From Pleodorina starrii (lineage: Eukaryota; Chlorophyta; Chlorophyceae; Chlamydomonadales; Volvocaceae), in contig BRXU01000003.1 in assembly GCA_030267565.1 (NCBI GenBank), positions 1,286,001-1,350,000 on the forward strand: 64,000 bases of DNA, given 5' to 3'. A program made the position numbers and the translations under genes. The notes below the pieces were generated by a model. That model made no database searches. It had not been told where the DNA came from and saw only the letters and a list, made by a program, of their open reading frames with translations. Below are positions 22,336 through 36,400 of this stretch, piece after piece; the stretch's first letter is position 1, and each line of letters starts with the position of its first letter.

Positions 22336-25309
22336 CACTATTGCAGTGTCTTTCCGCATAACAACTGAAACTCTCACCGGTGTCGGTGACGGGTGCTGGC
22401 TGCTGCCGGGGCTGAGGGCTTGCCCGCCCCTGCCCGACTAGGATCTCGCGAACCTGCGAGCGTGAGACGTAGCGCAGATGTACTTATTTCCGCACATGGA
22501 AACGTGGCATATACAAAGCAACGGTGAATCAGCGCGTTGAGATATGAGCTGGTGCTAGTCGCACCTGCTTAATCAATATCCGCGCGGAGAATAGTAATGT
22601 GTTTCCACTTGGTTTGGGAGCGGCGGATCAACAACAGCAAAAATTTATCAATGCTAATTCACCGCTAATCCGTATTGTGCTCTCAAGGAGTTGGAGTAAG
22701 GTACTGCACACGACAGTAAAAGGCAGTGCCAGGAATGTATACGCAACGCTAAATTGCTTCGAGCGTGCTCACTGCACATTTACGACCGCTTTTTTGGCCC
22801 TGGTGACGGATAAAACTGTAACGGTCGGGCCCCGGGCCCCGGGCCCCGGGCCCCGGGGCCCCGCCGGCCGCAGCAGCACTATGCAAAATGCAAAGCTACG
22901 TCGCCCGCCACCACCAGTGCCATCACTCTGGGAACGGCCAGGCCTTAATGGCGCGAAATCCCTTCATGGCCCCTTCATTCATCGATGGCCCCTTCATCGA
23001 TGGCCACTTTATGGCCACTTAATGGCCATTATATGCCGCCGCGGCCCTTTGCCCCTCTTCATTGTCCACAAGCGAAATATACGTATAGCAAATGTAGGAA
23101 CAGTTTGGGGACTATTTCTAACCTAATGGCAGTGAAAGCGCTCTAAAGGACAAAATATGGCCTTACGGTAGGTGTGCCCTTATGTTCGGTGCCCCCAAGC
23201 AAGTGGCCCCCGCTTGAGCAGCACTTTCAGTCTCTAGGCAATACGCGCTCTTCAAGGAGTACCTTATTGGGCGGCTTTACAACCCACCCAATAACGAGCA
23301 GGGCAAAGCTCAGCTCCCTCAGCTCCAGGTATCCCTTGCATTGGACGGTCCAGCTTTGGTACGACCCTGCCAAGAAGGAGGCTGCACTGCGCTCCGTACA
23401 GAACAACTCGGGCTACAGCATGCACATCCTCAGCATAATGTACGAGCTCCGAGAAGGACGACAGCAGTGATGATGACGACGGATCGCCCGCTGACCAATC
23501 ATGAAGCAAAGCCACCCGCGAGGACATCATCCATCCGCCCGGCGTGTCCATCCCAAGTAAGGCTTTCTTCGTTCGTCGCATTGGACTAGGCAGGTTCCTG
23601 CATGCGCTCCTTTCAGAGTTTGTTTTTTATTAAGGCTTGGAGGACTTGGCGCTTGCTTTCATTTGGGCATCAGGATTATTTACGTGCGCCTGCATGCTGC
23701 GCAGCCGATACGGGCGAAATGGGTGCGTGGTCAGGGGTAATGACCCGTGGGTCGCTCGGTACGAGGAACAGGGGATTGCAGGGAGCCATGTACTCATAAC
23801 GCACGGCACGGGAACTGCCGTGCAACAATATCAAACGCCTCCCTGGATGACCAGCAGCAGATAGAGGCGCACGAGATAGATCGGGCTTCATCCAGTTGCA
23901 GCCCGCAAGTTGGTGTTAGGGCTGTGTTGGTGTGGCTGTGTGTCGGTGAAGGGGCCGGGGCCCGTCGCCATCTTGAAAGCCTCATGGCATTCTGTCCCGG
24001 GGCCGCGGGTTCCTGACCCATTGCCCCCCGGTCACCTCGTCCCTGTATGTATGGGCGACTCGTGCTTTTTGTGCTTTCCTCTTGCCCTGATCGCCTCCGC
24101 AGCAGTGCGATGCTCGGCCCGTTGGCCCGCTGGCTCTACCCTGCTGAAGGTCAGGAGCCCCCCACTGTAACAGCAAGGACAACGAACCGTCCTCCCGACA
24201 GGAATGGTAACCCTTGACTAACTGCACATACAGAAATCGATGCTCGGCCCTTGGGCTCTTCCCTGCCAGGGGTCTGGAGTCCACTGTGACACGAGCAGCG
24301 ACAAATACGAGCTAGCTCGGGGCGGGACATGACCCGTGGGTCATGGAACCGGCCCTCTCCCTGGAGCCATCGTCTTGCACACCCGCTTTCAGGCTTTCTA
24401 TGCCTTCCATGTCCCATAGGCCACAGCACATCGCAATGCAAATGCAAATTCAACGCCACACAAGGCAGTACACAAGGCAGTACACGCAGTATAACGCAAC
24501 GCCGCCAAACGAAACTCGACGCGCTAGCTCGCCTTCCGTGCGTTGGGGTGTAAGGCTCACCTCAGCCAGTTGGACAGAAACGTCGCACGTCGCAATGCCG
24601 CTAAATCAATAACTCCTAAGTATCATGGAGCGACTCTCGGATGGAGATGTCGTTAGTTCTGTGTGGAAACGCCGCAGCCAGCCAGTGCTCCCTCGCATCT
24701 CAGCAGGCCGACCCCTGCTGCCAGCCCGCCATGCCGCCGTACAACGCCTGCAGCAACCCCCAACTGCCCACAACCCCGCATTGCTGCATTACCACAGAGC
24801 TGCCCAGTCGGCGGCTTGCCGCACCGCATGCACGCCCCCCTGCGTCCCTGGCCAGGGAGGGATGCCGGCCAGGGAACCTTCCAAAAGCCGCCGGCGAAAA
24901 CGCGCCAAACCTCATACTCGTCGCCGCTGTACACGCGGGGAACGACTCGCCCCCGGATGCAGCCGCCGTCTTAGAAAGAAAGGAAGTCTAACATTGAGTC
25001 CTTCAGGACGAATGGATGGTGTTCGGGCGAATACCGCGCGTCGTCGCAGCAAACAGGCCCGCCTAGGCCCCAAACAAGCCACGCTCGCAGTACACCTAGA
25101 TACGTAGCCCGTATCACTCTGCACGGCGTGTACGGCATAGAAACAATTGGATTGGGTACGTGGCAATGTGCGGCATCGAAAAGGGCATTCTCAAAGGGCA
25201 TTCTCAAAGGGTATTCTCAACTCTGTTCCGCTTCTCAAAAGCCCCGACCGCTGTTCATTTCTCAAAAGCCACGGCGGCGGGGGTCGTAGCTCGGCTCACG
25301 CACAACTAC
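22336..25309. other. Gene-poor interval with short repeats
   Basis: No confident gene. GGGCCCC repeats occupy about 22828-22862. ATGGCC/CTTCAT repeats lie around 22965-23035. A run with weak coding character lies at about 23215-23470 (local YALFKEYLIGRLYNPP and LHWTVQLWYDPAKKEAALR in different frames) and may be a decayed gene fragment of unknown family. AAGGGCATTCTCA repeats are at about 25180-25220, just beyond the 3' end of gene C. Confidence 0.4.
24046..24180 (+). repeat. Diverged dispersed repeat
   Basis: Resembles about 52185-52305: CTCGTGCT..., then GCCCTG.TCGCCTCCG, then GGCCCGTTGGC...GGCTCTAC, then AGGAGCCC...CACTGTAAC. A shorter partial copy lies at about 24236-24297. The family is not recognised. 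Confidence 0.5.
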
Positions 25310-28300
25310 TCAATAACCCCAGTGAAAGCCCGAGGCGGGGGCCCCGCCCTCCCAGGGGAATTCCTCCGTCGCAGGTGGCGCCGACGGGGACCCAAATGCA
25401 AAGCCCTGGATGCTGCTGCTGCTGCCGCGCCCGCCGTCGCCGCCACCCACGCTGCCGATGCTGCTGACGCTGTATCTCGACAACTGGTTGCTGCCGCGAC
25501 TCCACGGCTCGCTCGGCGACCCCGAAGACGGCTCCGCCTCCGGATCCAAAGGCATCGCCGCCGCCGTCATCGACGCCGCCGCTAACGCCATCACCGCCGC
25601 CGCCGGGCTGAGAGGTGCATAGCTGCCGTAGCTGTGGGACGTGGACGGGTACGGCGGCGGCGGCGCCGCCGCCGCCACCGACGCAGATGCGACGGGAGCG
25701 AAAGTTGGCGGTGAGAAGGGGCCCGCCGGGCGGCTGGGATGGAAGGACGGCGAGGGTGCAGAGGACGACCCAGCGTCGCCGCCGCTGGAGGCGAAGAAGG
25801 GCCCGAAGCGAGGTGCAGTGGTGGGGCCCGCCGGCGCAGCGGCCCGGAAGAGTGGCGGGGAGCCTCCGCTGCCGCCGCCTGCTGCACCTCCCACGCTCCC
25901 GCTTCCGCGGACTGAGAAGGCAGAGCGGCCCGCCGTTGCAGGAGGAGCCGCACCGAAGAAGAATGGCATCGCAGCCGGCTGGGCAGCATAGCCCGTCGGA
26001 GGCAGCGCCGCAGCCGCCGCCACCTCTGCTGGTGCTGCTGGTGCTGCTGGTGCTGGTGCGCGTGTCCGTGACCATGAAGGCGCCTCCAGCGCTGCCGCTG
26101 CCGTTGACGATGACCACGGCGACGACACCGTTGGCGGGAACCCAAACTGAGCCGTCATCAGCGGCGCGGACGCCGACGGTGGCGCAGACGGCCCTGAGGC
26201 TGCCGTCCCGGCCGGCTGAAACATGGAAGAAAATGCGGGCGCCGTGGCCGGAACCGATGGGGACCATGCTGGGCTGGAGGCGCCTGAGACATGAGGGATG
26301 GGGTCAGTGGCCCGGAACACGGTCGGCGTTGGCGCCAGCGTCGACATGGCCATGGGCATTGGCGGCGCTGTCGGCGGCGCCCCAAAGTGCTCAAACGATG
26401 GCCACGCCGCTTCGTTGCCCGGGAGGACACCGGTGCCCGGCGGCAGCAGGTGCGGCGTGGAGGGTGCTGCCGCCGCGAAGGGTGAGGGGAAAGCGGCGAC
26501 GGCGGCCCGCACACGGGCGCAGGCGAAGGGGCTACCGAAGGCCACCGCGGCGGAAGGCGAAGGCGGGGAGGGCGAAGGCGGCGCGGTGGGGGGTCTGGGG
26601 AGGGGCACCGCCGCAGCCGGCACCATGGCCGCGGTTAAGGTGGATGAATGGCCGTCTGAGGGAGACCCGGCTGTCAGGGCGGCTGACGGTGGTGGCGGTG
26701 GCGGCGGCGGCGCTGTGGCCGCTCCTTGGCTCGCTACGGGAGGGGCGGCCTCCGGCGGTTCCGTGTCTGAAGGCTGGACTGCCGGTGCGGGTGCCGGCGG
26801 TGCTGGCGTTCCTCCACTCGCGACCGGAAGGACTGTCTCAGCTCCCGCCGCCGCCGCCGCAACTGCCGCCACCGACGCTATGCCTGGCAGCGGCGCGGCT
26901 GGGCAGGAGGCGTGTGCAGACCGCTGCTCGTCGGCCGTCGCGACGGTGCGGGGAGCCGGCACCGCCGCCGCCGCTGCTGCTGATGACGCGGACGCTGGCG
27001 TCGTCGTTGTCGTCGTCGCCGCTGCCGCCGCCGCTGTCACCGCCACCGCGGCCGCCGCCGCTGTGTAGTCCCTCTCCAGGAAAGCGAACGAGGTTGGGCA
27101 GTCGTCGCCCTGCAGGAGCGCCTCTGGTACGGGAATTCTGCCGTACACCTCCTGCACCGATTATAACACAGGGAACACAACAGGGAATGCAACGCCGGTT
27201 GATCGTTGCACGATTTCCGCCCTAGCCGCTATGTATGCCGTTCTTCTTCTGATCCAGGCTTTTCCATCGGAACCAACGTCGGCCCAGCTGACCAGTACAT
27301 ACAGCCTATTTGTCGTACAGCAGTACACATATCCTCATGCCGTATTTATTTTTATTTGCCGGTTTGCTACACAAACTGTCAATATCAGACACAGTCACAT
27401 ACCTCATCGTTTCCCCCCTCCTCAGCGGAGTTCAGCAGGAGCTCCGTCAGTGCCCGGCCTGAGAGGTACGACACGTCGTCAGCGCACTCCAGGAGGGGCA
27501 GGGCCGGCTTGTCGCCGCGCCCGTCGCCGCCGGTGCCGAGGCAGGAGCCGCCGCCGGTCTCGCCCATCGGCTCCTCTTCAGGTTCCGCCCTCAGGCCCTC
27601 CAGGACATCGGGGGGGACCTGTGGCAGCAGCAGCAGCAGCAGCAGCACGGCCAGCAAGCAGGAGCTGCTCAACGTCGGTCCACTGCACTAACGCGCAATA
27701 TGTAAACATATGTATCACACATGCAAAAGGCGAAGTACACAATCAAAAGGTGGCATGTAGTACGGCACGTAGTACGGCATTTAGTACGGCATAAAGTACG
27801 GCATTAAGCTGGCGTTAGGGGTTTAGGGTTTGAGGGTTTTTTGCACAGCCCACGGTATAGTACTGCATGGACTGCAAACCGGTGGAAGGAACGTTTTCCC
27901 TTCTCGACACCCCCCCCGTCTCCCGTGAACCCCGCCAGAGGGCGCACCTCGTCATCACCGTACAGGTCGTCCTTGTACGACATGGCGAGGCGGGTAAGCT
28001 GCCGTACCGTCAGCACGGGCCGCAGGACCCTCCAGCCGGCGCGGTGTGGGAACACCAGGAAGGTTGCCGCCTGCGTTCCGTATCCGGGTGAGGTGGGTGT
28101 GATGGATGAGGGGGGACGGGGGAGGTGCGTGCGGGGATAGATGTGGAACGTGGATGTGGGGGACCGCCAAAGACCGCAAGAATTTGCCAGTCCTTCTCAG
28201 AAAGGCAATCAAGAGGGACAGCCCTGCTGACTGGCCGGCACCCTGTTTAGGTCGCGCTCCGCCTCCTCGATGTAAACCCACCTGTCGTACGTGCTGCAGC

Positions 28301-31300
28301 TCGTCCCACGCGTCGTACACGTCCGCCGCCGGATCGCGCCGCCCCACCGCCACCGCCGCCACCGCCGCCGCGGCACGGCGGCGCAGCAGCCAGTCCGCCA
28401 CCAGCCGCAGCCCCTCCTCCAGACGCACCCCGTTGCTGAAGAGGCAGGTCTCCGGATGGCGCATCAGGTGGTTGAGGAGCTGGGTATTGAGCAGGCGGAG
28501 GAGCTGTCGCAGCAGGACCTGTTGCGTATGCGTGGGCGTGCGTGTGTGACTGTGTGTGTGCGTATATACCGGTATATCGGTGGGGCGGGCACGGTGGCAA
28601 GGTGACTGCGGCTCGCATCGCTGGATTTCATTTAGGGGCTGCATGCTCCATTGCTCCTGTCTGGATAGCCACGGTAATAATGCTACGATCAGATCCCGCA
28701 ACAGACCGGCTTGGATCCCGCCAAAAGGTGGACGACCGCAAAATTATTATACGATGCCGGTACGGCACGGATGTCCAGTACTGTACGCAGTAGTCTGGAT
28801 TAGATTACACGACGTTTCTACGGCCGGCCGGAACTCACTTGGCCGTACAGTATTTTCGCCGTACACCTGGTTTGCCGTACCTGGATCAGCGTGTTTGGCA
28901 CATGGTTGGCCTCCGCGGATGTCGTCATCGAATCCAGCACTCCCAGCACGTCAATCCAGGACTGGAGGGGCGAGGAGGAGGCGGCAGCCGCATCCGCATC
29001 CGCGCGGGATGCGCATGAGGCCGAGCCTGCATATCACGGTATCAAGGTAGCGCGAAAACCACAGGGGGCAATGGTGGGCAGTTCTTTTGCAGCAGGTTTG
29101 GCATGACACGCACGCCGCGGTGTTGGTGCAAGCTGTAAGCTGTAAGCTGGTGGAAGGTCAGAGCACCGCGCAGGAACGAAAGCGCGCCGAAACGGCCCCA
29201 CTGCCCACATGGTGCCGTGTGATGCGGCCTGCTGCTGCACTGCTGCACCGCTGCTCCTACCCTGGCCCTTTAGTTCCATCTGTTTCTGTTGGGGTGCGGA
29301 CCACTGCTCCTCATCACCCGTCTCCCTCTTCTGGGCTGCCGCGCTGCCCTGCCGTGCCGTGCCGTACCGCAAATCCACAGCGCCACAGGTACCCAACAAG
29401 GCCGACGTTCCAAGCAAACGACTTGTCATGGGTGTGATGCTCTCACCTGCTTCACTGCCTTCAGATTCGGAGGCACTGCCGCTGTCCTCGTCGTCACCAC
29501 CGTCCCCGCCGCCATCAGCACTGACCTCCTCCTCCTCCGTCTCCCCCTCCTCCTCCGTCTCCCCCTCCTCCTCCGTCTCCCCCTCCTTCCCCTCCCCTTC
29601 CCCACGCCCCCCTCCGGTGCGCTGGGAGGAAGGGGCCGGGGCCGGGGCGGCGGCGGGCGAGGAGGGGCACGAGGACACGGCGGAGGGCCCCCGGATGCAG
29701 CCTGCCACCTTTGGTGTGATCTCCTGTAATACTGTGTCGTACAGCGCCGCCAAGGCAGCCCTCGTGAAGTCGCATGCGCGCTGCTGCTGTTGCTGCTGAT
29801 TCTGGGACGTCAGCCGCGTCGCAGCGCCGCCGTCGGTGTCCGGAGGGTTGGCGCCGGGGTCGCCCCCTCCCCCGGCAGCGGCAGCAGCAGCAGGGGCAGC
29901 ACCCCCACAGTCCCCGCCTGAGCTGCCGCTGGCGCCGCAGTGGGTCGGAGAAGGGGAGGGCTCGGCGACGGCGCCGCCTCGTTGCAGCAGCAGGCGCGAC
30001 AGGCAGGCGCCAACGGACAGCCAGTACGACAGGTACGGCAGGGAGGTGGCGTCGGACAGCCGTTGGCGCACCTGGTTCACGTGTGTGTGGGGGGGTGTGG
30101 GATGGGGAGTTGAAGGTGGGGGGAGTTCACAGTAGGGGGTTACAGCAGGTTGGGGGGAACACTACCGGTACTCTGAGACCGTGCAAATGGAGACCGGTCA
30201 GGGCAGCCTTTATGGGCGGACAGCGGAGGGACTGTGCACATCCCGGGGGTGTGCAGTGCAGGCATTGGCAAGCAGGCTGGTGGACAGGGACAGAACCCCA
30301 CCCTAAAATAGGGCACCACAACACCCCACGAGGTGGCAGGTGCACCCCCGCAATGCTCCACCCCGCACACATGAAAAGCTCAATGCCATCCATTGGGTCT
30401 GAAACGGCCAGTTCAAAGCCCAAGCCCTCACCTGCTTTTCCCAGGAGGCCAAAACACGGTCGAAGACGCGGGCGCCGGAGACGTTGGCGCTCCAGCCAGC
30501 CGGCTTGTCGGCGCAGCAGCTGGCCGCCTCGGAGCCGACCCGCTCGGAGGCCCCACAGCAGCAGTATCTGCAGGCGGGCGGGCGGTGATCGCCCAACGGT
30601 GAAGACGGTGCGGATCGGATTGGGGGATGATCAACCATTGCGGTGATGCTGGTGGAGGAAAACGTTCACATATACGAGCAAAGGGTTGAACGAACACACG
30701 GATTACGGCTGCCGCCCCGCGCGTCACACACGCCACCGTCCTTCACACGTAAGCGGGAGCAACCGGCATAATGCGGTGCCGGTGGTTCCCCTCGTCGTCA
30801 TCGTGAGCGTGGCGCACCATGCGGGCGATCCGCAGTATACCACCAATCTCCCTCAGCAAGCCTCCATGCCGCCATGCCGCAAGGACACACAAGCTGACCA
30901 AGCAACACTTGCACTCGCGCTGCCTGCCCTCCCTCCTGTGCTGTGCTCCTCGCGACCTTTGCCCCGGCCGCGCGTCCGCACGCACCTGAAGAGTATCACC
31001 GCCGCCAGGGGCCTGCCGCTCCGGAACCCCAGGCAGGGCTGCACCAGCAGCTGATCTCCCTCCCGCTCCAGCCTGGCTGCGTCGCCGCCGCCGCCGCCGC
31101 TGCCTTGCCGGCAAACCACATCCGATCCTTCCACCGATGTCGCCGCCGCCGCCGCCGCCGCTGCCCTCCCAGCCGGGTGATCCAGGGGGGGCGCCTCAGC
31201 GGTGAGCGCAGCGATCAGCCGCTCCTCCGCCGTCCGGCGCTGCCTGGCCGCCGCAACTGCACGGCCCAGAGCAGATGGTGGCTGGGCGCCGTCGGCATCG

Positions 31301-31553
31301 GAGGGCCGCCCCAGCGCCAGCGCCGCCTCCAGCCCCGAAGACAGCGACTGTGGCGGGGACGCCGAAGACGCCGGGGTGACCAGGGACTGCGGTTGTGACG
31401 GCGGAGACGCAGAGATGGCCGCCGTTAGCTCAGCACTGGCAGGCAGTGGCGCCGTGAATGGCGGCGGCGGAAGGGCAGTCGACGGCGCGGGTGTCGTGGC
31501 GGCGTCACTCTGGGATTCCGCTTCCGACACGCTGTCTTGCGACGTCTCATCGT

Positions 31554-31584
<31 letters not shown>

Positions 31585-31913
31585 AGATGTCGACGACGGT
31601 GCTTGCACCGCCTCGGATCGCGGCGACGGCGGAGTCGGCGACTCGTCTCGGGCGTCGTCGAAGGGCGGCAACTCCGCCAGCGCTGCCTCGCATGTCGCCG
31701 CGTCGAACGGCGACCACGACGGCTCGCACGCCGACGCGTCGAACGGCGAGTCGCACGCCGTGCGGAAGGGCGGCGAGTCGCCGGAGGGCGGGTCGTCGAG
31801 CGGCGAAGAGGGGGACCCGTCGCTATCACTGGACTCGTTGGTGGAGGCGCCTGTAGTTTCGGAGGCACCGAACCTCAGGGGCGGCAGGGCCGGCGCGGAG
31901 AAGGGCAACAGCG

Positions 31914-31944
<31 letters not shown>

Positions 31945-33439
31945 TCCAGCGGCGGCGGCGATGGTCGCTGGCGCATCGTCGGCGCCTGCAGCTGCCGGAC
32001 GTGTTCCTGAATCGAAGCGGAGGCCGCCGCTGAAGAGCAGCGGTGACGGGCAGGTGGATGGTGACGGCGAGAACAGCGTCTGGTGGCTGGCCTGGCGAGT
32101 GGCGGAGAGGGGGCCTCCAGATGGCGGCTGGGCGGCGAAGCCGCCGCTGAAGGCCGGAGGCGCCGCAGATGGCGGCTGGATGGAGAAATTGGTGTTGTTG
32201 CCAAAGGACGGAGGCGATGCAGGCGGCTGGTGGGTGACCAAGTTGCTGCTCAAGGGCGGCGGGAACGGCGAGCTGGTGCTGGTGCTGGTGCTGGTGCTGG
32301 CACCGCCGGCGGTGAAGGAGGCCCCCCCGGCGACGATAGGCCAGGGATGCGAGCGCAGCAAGGGCGGCGGTGCAACCGCCTCCTCCTCCTCATCATCCCC
32401 TTCCTCATCGTCATCGTCATCGTCGTCGTCGTCATCGCCGTCAGAGGCGGCGCCGCTGTCACTGGCCGACACCGACTCCGTGTCCGTCACTGACGACCCA
32501 GTCGATGATGCCAACGTCGGCAGCGCCTCCGCCGCAGCTGCCAGCAAGCTCGCGTGCCCCTCCCTGCGCTGCCGCCAGGCAGCCACTGCCGTGTCCGCCG
32601 CCGCTGCGCCGCCCACCGACAGGCACGCCGCCGCCGCCAGCGGCGGCAGCGGCGGCGCTGCCGTCATCGTCCCTGGCGGCGCCCCGGACCGCGGCCCCTC
32701 CTGGCGTTCCGCAACCCCGCCGACATACGACTGCTTCTGGAAATACGGCAGGTGTACGCCGGCGGCCTGCTCCGTCGGCGAGTCGAAGCCGTCCGGCAGC
32801 ATCGGCGGCGATTCGGAGGTACGACGCGTCGCGTCGCTTCCGAAGCTGGTGCTGGTGGCGACGGAGCGGCCGTCGCTGACACACAGCGATCCCAGCGTGA
32901 CACGACACGCGCCGCCGCCGCCGCCGCCGCCGCCACCGCCGCTGCTGCAGCCGCCGCTGCCTCTGCCACTGGCGCCAGTGGCGTCAAACGCATCCTCTGA
33001 ACTGTCAACAGAGTCCTCCTCCGTAACGGTGTCTTCGTCATCGCTTACGACGTCCTTTTTACTTTTATGCCAGCGGTTTTTCAGATCGACGGATGAAACC
33101 TCCCCATCCAGCGACACGGCACCGGCGGAGTCGCCGGCGCCGGCTCCCGCTGACGTACATTGTACGGCAAACGACAGCTCCTGCCCCACCGACGATGCCG
33201 TCCCCTGCCCGGCGGACGATGCCTCTTGTACGACAAGCGGCTGCCCGCCCTCCGCCTCCTTCTTCACCTGTACGGCGGTGCCAGCGGCGGCGGCGGCGGC
33301 GGTGGCGGACTCCGCTGACGTTGCCGCCGCCGCCGCGGTGGCTGTCCGGTGGCTGTAAGCGGCGAGCAGCGGCCCCTGGCCGCTCTCCACCTCTTCCGCC
33401 TCCACCTCCTCCTCCTCCTCCTCTTCACTCAGCTGCTCC

Positions 33440-33479
<40 letters not shown>

Positions 33480-36400
33480 CGTCTCCAGCGCCACTGCTCA
33501 GGAGCCCTGCCTGCTCCTCCCTCCCTGCTGCCTTCTCCTTATCGTCATCGTCGTCGTCATCACCATCACTGCTGCTGCTGTCGTCGGTGTCAACCTCAGC
33601 CACCACCGCAGTCACAGCCATCGCCGTTCCCGCCACCGCCGTCACTGCCGCCGCAGTCACAGCCATCGCCGTTCCCGCCAGCGAACCGTCGCCATCATCA
33701 CTGCTTTCGCTATCGTCGTCGTCGTCCTCCTCCTCATCGTCGTCGTCGTCGTCGCTGTCGTCGGTCTCGCCCGCAGCCACCACCGCCGCCACCGTCGCAG
33801 CGACCGCCAGCGGCACCTTTGCTGCCGCCACAACAGGTGGCGACGGCGCGCCTGCCGATCTTTGCTCGTCATCGCTGCCGCAGCCACCGTTGCTGTCGTC
33901 GTCGCCATCGCTGCCGCCATGATCGTCGCTGTCGTCGTCGCCATCGCCGTCGCCATCGTCACTGTCGTCCGTGCTGTCCCCATCAGGTACCGCCAACGCC
34001 GCCGACGGCGGCGCCGCCAGCGCCGTCGCTACCACCACCACCACGGCTGCCGCCGCCTCCACCGTAGGCGCTGAAACCTCGGCCATGGCACCCGTCCCCA
34101 TCACCTCAGCTGCAACACTGGAGCCCTCGCTGCCCTCCTTAGACGACTCCTCCTCCTCCTCCGTGCTCTCCTCCCCCTCCTCCTCCTCCTCCGCCTCCTC
34201 CGCCTCCTCCTCCCCATCACCCCCTCCCTCTGTGGCAGTCACTGCGTCCTCCGTCCCTGTCCCACTTCCTTCTTCCTGACCGTCCTCATCCCGCTCCGCT
34301 TCATCAGTGCCCTCCCCCTGAACCGCCTCCTCAAACTCCTCCTCCGTCGTCCCCGCCTCGCTGCCTTTCTCCTCCGCGGTCTCCGCATCTGTCTCCACCA
34401 CTTCCGCCGCGACCACCGTCTTGCCACGCTCCTCCCCCAAACTCCCCTCCTCCTCCTCTGCCTCCTCCTCCTGCCCCTCATCCGTCTCTGTCTCCGCCTC
34501 CACCTCCTCCTCAGATGCTCTCCTGGCTGCGACCGGGAACACGGCGGCTGTCGAGATCCGGTCCCGGTCTCCTACGGTCGCCGGCCGGACAGTGACGGTC
34601 GCGACCTGGCCCAGGACGGGGGGCGTCGGCACCGGGGGTGCTGTTGGCGGGGCGCACGGGACGGCGACGGGCGGCGGCACTGGCGGCGGCGTGGCTGCTG
34701 CCGCCGGCGGTGCCCGCAGGGCCGCCGTTGCTATCGGTGCTGGCGGCGCAGCCGACACTCGCGGCGGCGGTGCCGTTGCTGTCTTTGCTGTTGCTATTGG
34801 CGGTGCTACTGACATCTGTGGCGGCGCAGTTGTCGCCACTGGCGGTGCTGCTGGCGTAGGCGCCGCTGAGGGCTGCTGGTCCGCTGGTGATTCGGCAGCT
34901 GAGGGAGGCGGGGCCGTCGCCCGTCCGCCTCTGCTGCTGCCGGCGAAGATGGCGCCCATCGTCTGACCCACGTACCCTGCGACCAACCCGAGCGAGCAGG
35001 GGAAGACCGGAAACGTCGGGAAGACCGGATGAGTATGGGTGGGGTAGGTGGGGTATGGGTGGGCTGTTGCATGGGCGGTTGGATGGGTGGTTGAGTGGGT
35101 GATTGGGTGGGTGATTGGGCGGGTAGTTGGGTGCCGCAATTGACGCCGGAAACGCTGCCCCTCAGCGACCGGCGCCCTGACTCCTGGAGGCACGGGCCAC
35201 AGAGCCCCCCCACGGGCTCCATCGGGGGCCTCGAGGCGAGATTCGCTGCACAGGGGCGGGCTATCGGCCTACATTCCTACAACGCTACTTGCATAGGGCA
35301 CTTGAGCTTTGGCCGCGACAGTGTACCGGTATGTCAGTTGCGATATGCATCCAGCGGAAATCCTGGGGTTCCCCCGTCAACCGGTTCATGCAGCGGGGCG
35401 ACTTGGGAGGAGCCCCTGAGGCCCCTGAGGCCAAGAGCAGCGGTCTGGGGTCCGCCAACAGGCAAAAACGGTTGCACGGTACGGCAAAGGGAATGCGGGA
35501 TCATTCGTGCCGTGTGCCGCATCCGCACCCACCCGGCGTGATGCTGAGAACGGACTGCAGGACGCGGTAAGCACCAGCTGCAGTACGGCCGTACGATGTT
35601 GTACGGCTAAGCTGCCGCGCAGCACCGCGCGGCTCCGCCGTGCCGCCATCGCTGCTGGCGGGCGTGCCACTCGCCGCTGCCCCGTTCGCTGCTGCCGCCG
35701 CTGCGGCCGTCGCTCCCGCAGTGGTTGGAGCAGCCGGTTCCGAGCTTACCCCCGCCGCCGCCATTACCACCGCCGCCGCCGCCACCTCCTCCGGCCTCTC
35801 CGCCGCCGCCGCCTCCGCCGCTGCCCCCTGATCGCCTCCGGCGCTGAGTCTCCTTTCAGCTTCTCGCTCCTTCTCCTGCGACCATGGTTCAGGTACGGGA
35901 AAGACGCAAAGACTTCGTCCTGCGTTGATCTTGGCCATCGCACGAACGCTCGTGGGATTGGCTTCTTTCCGGGGGGCGGAGGTTCTCAGCGTCTGCTGCC
36001 GTCCATACACACACATAGGTCCGCTGGACCCACGCTGGACCCACGCTTCATTTGAGGGGCGACTAGGGTTCTGGCGCCAGGGGATTGCTGCGGGATATGC
36101 GCCAGGGTGCGCCTGGGTCGTGACTGGGGGAGCCACACGCCACTCGCCACAGGCGCATTTCACTTTCCTGCTGGTATTACGGGCAAGACGGGTTGCCCGG
36201 TTGCCCGTAATGGTGACATTGCGGTAGGGTACGCTGCGACAATGTGAGGGACCCCGGGACCCCGGCTCCCCGCCACCGCCGATTTGGTGAGAGTGGGCTG
36301 CTGGCTGAGCCTGACACCCGGGATGGGACATACAGTCCGGGTAGGGTCCGCACCGGCGCTGATGGGGGGGAGGATGGCGGGCTGGGCTACTGAGCGGGCG

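Noticed and set aside
25615..27225. 536-codon plus-strand ORF
   Set aside because: Shadow of the Ala/Pro/Ser-rich last exon of gene C.
31202..33358. 718-codon plus-strand ORF opposite the giant exon of gene C
   Set aside because: Mirror of acidic/Ala low-complexity coding sequence. The minus strand has conserved DIL motifs and phase-consistent splicing.
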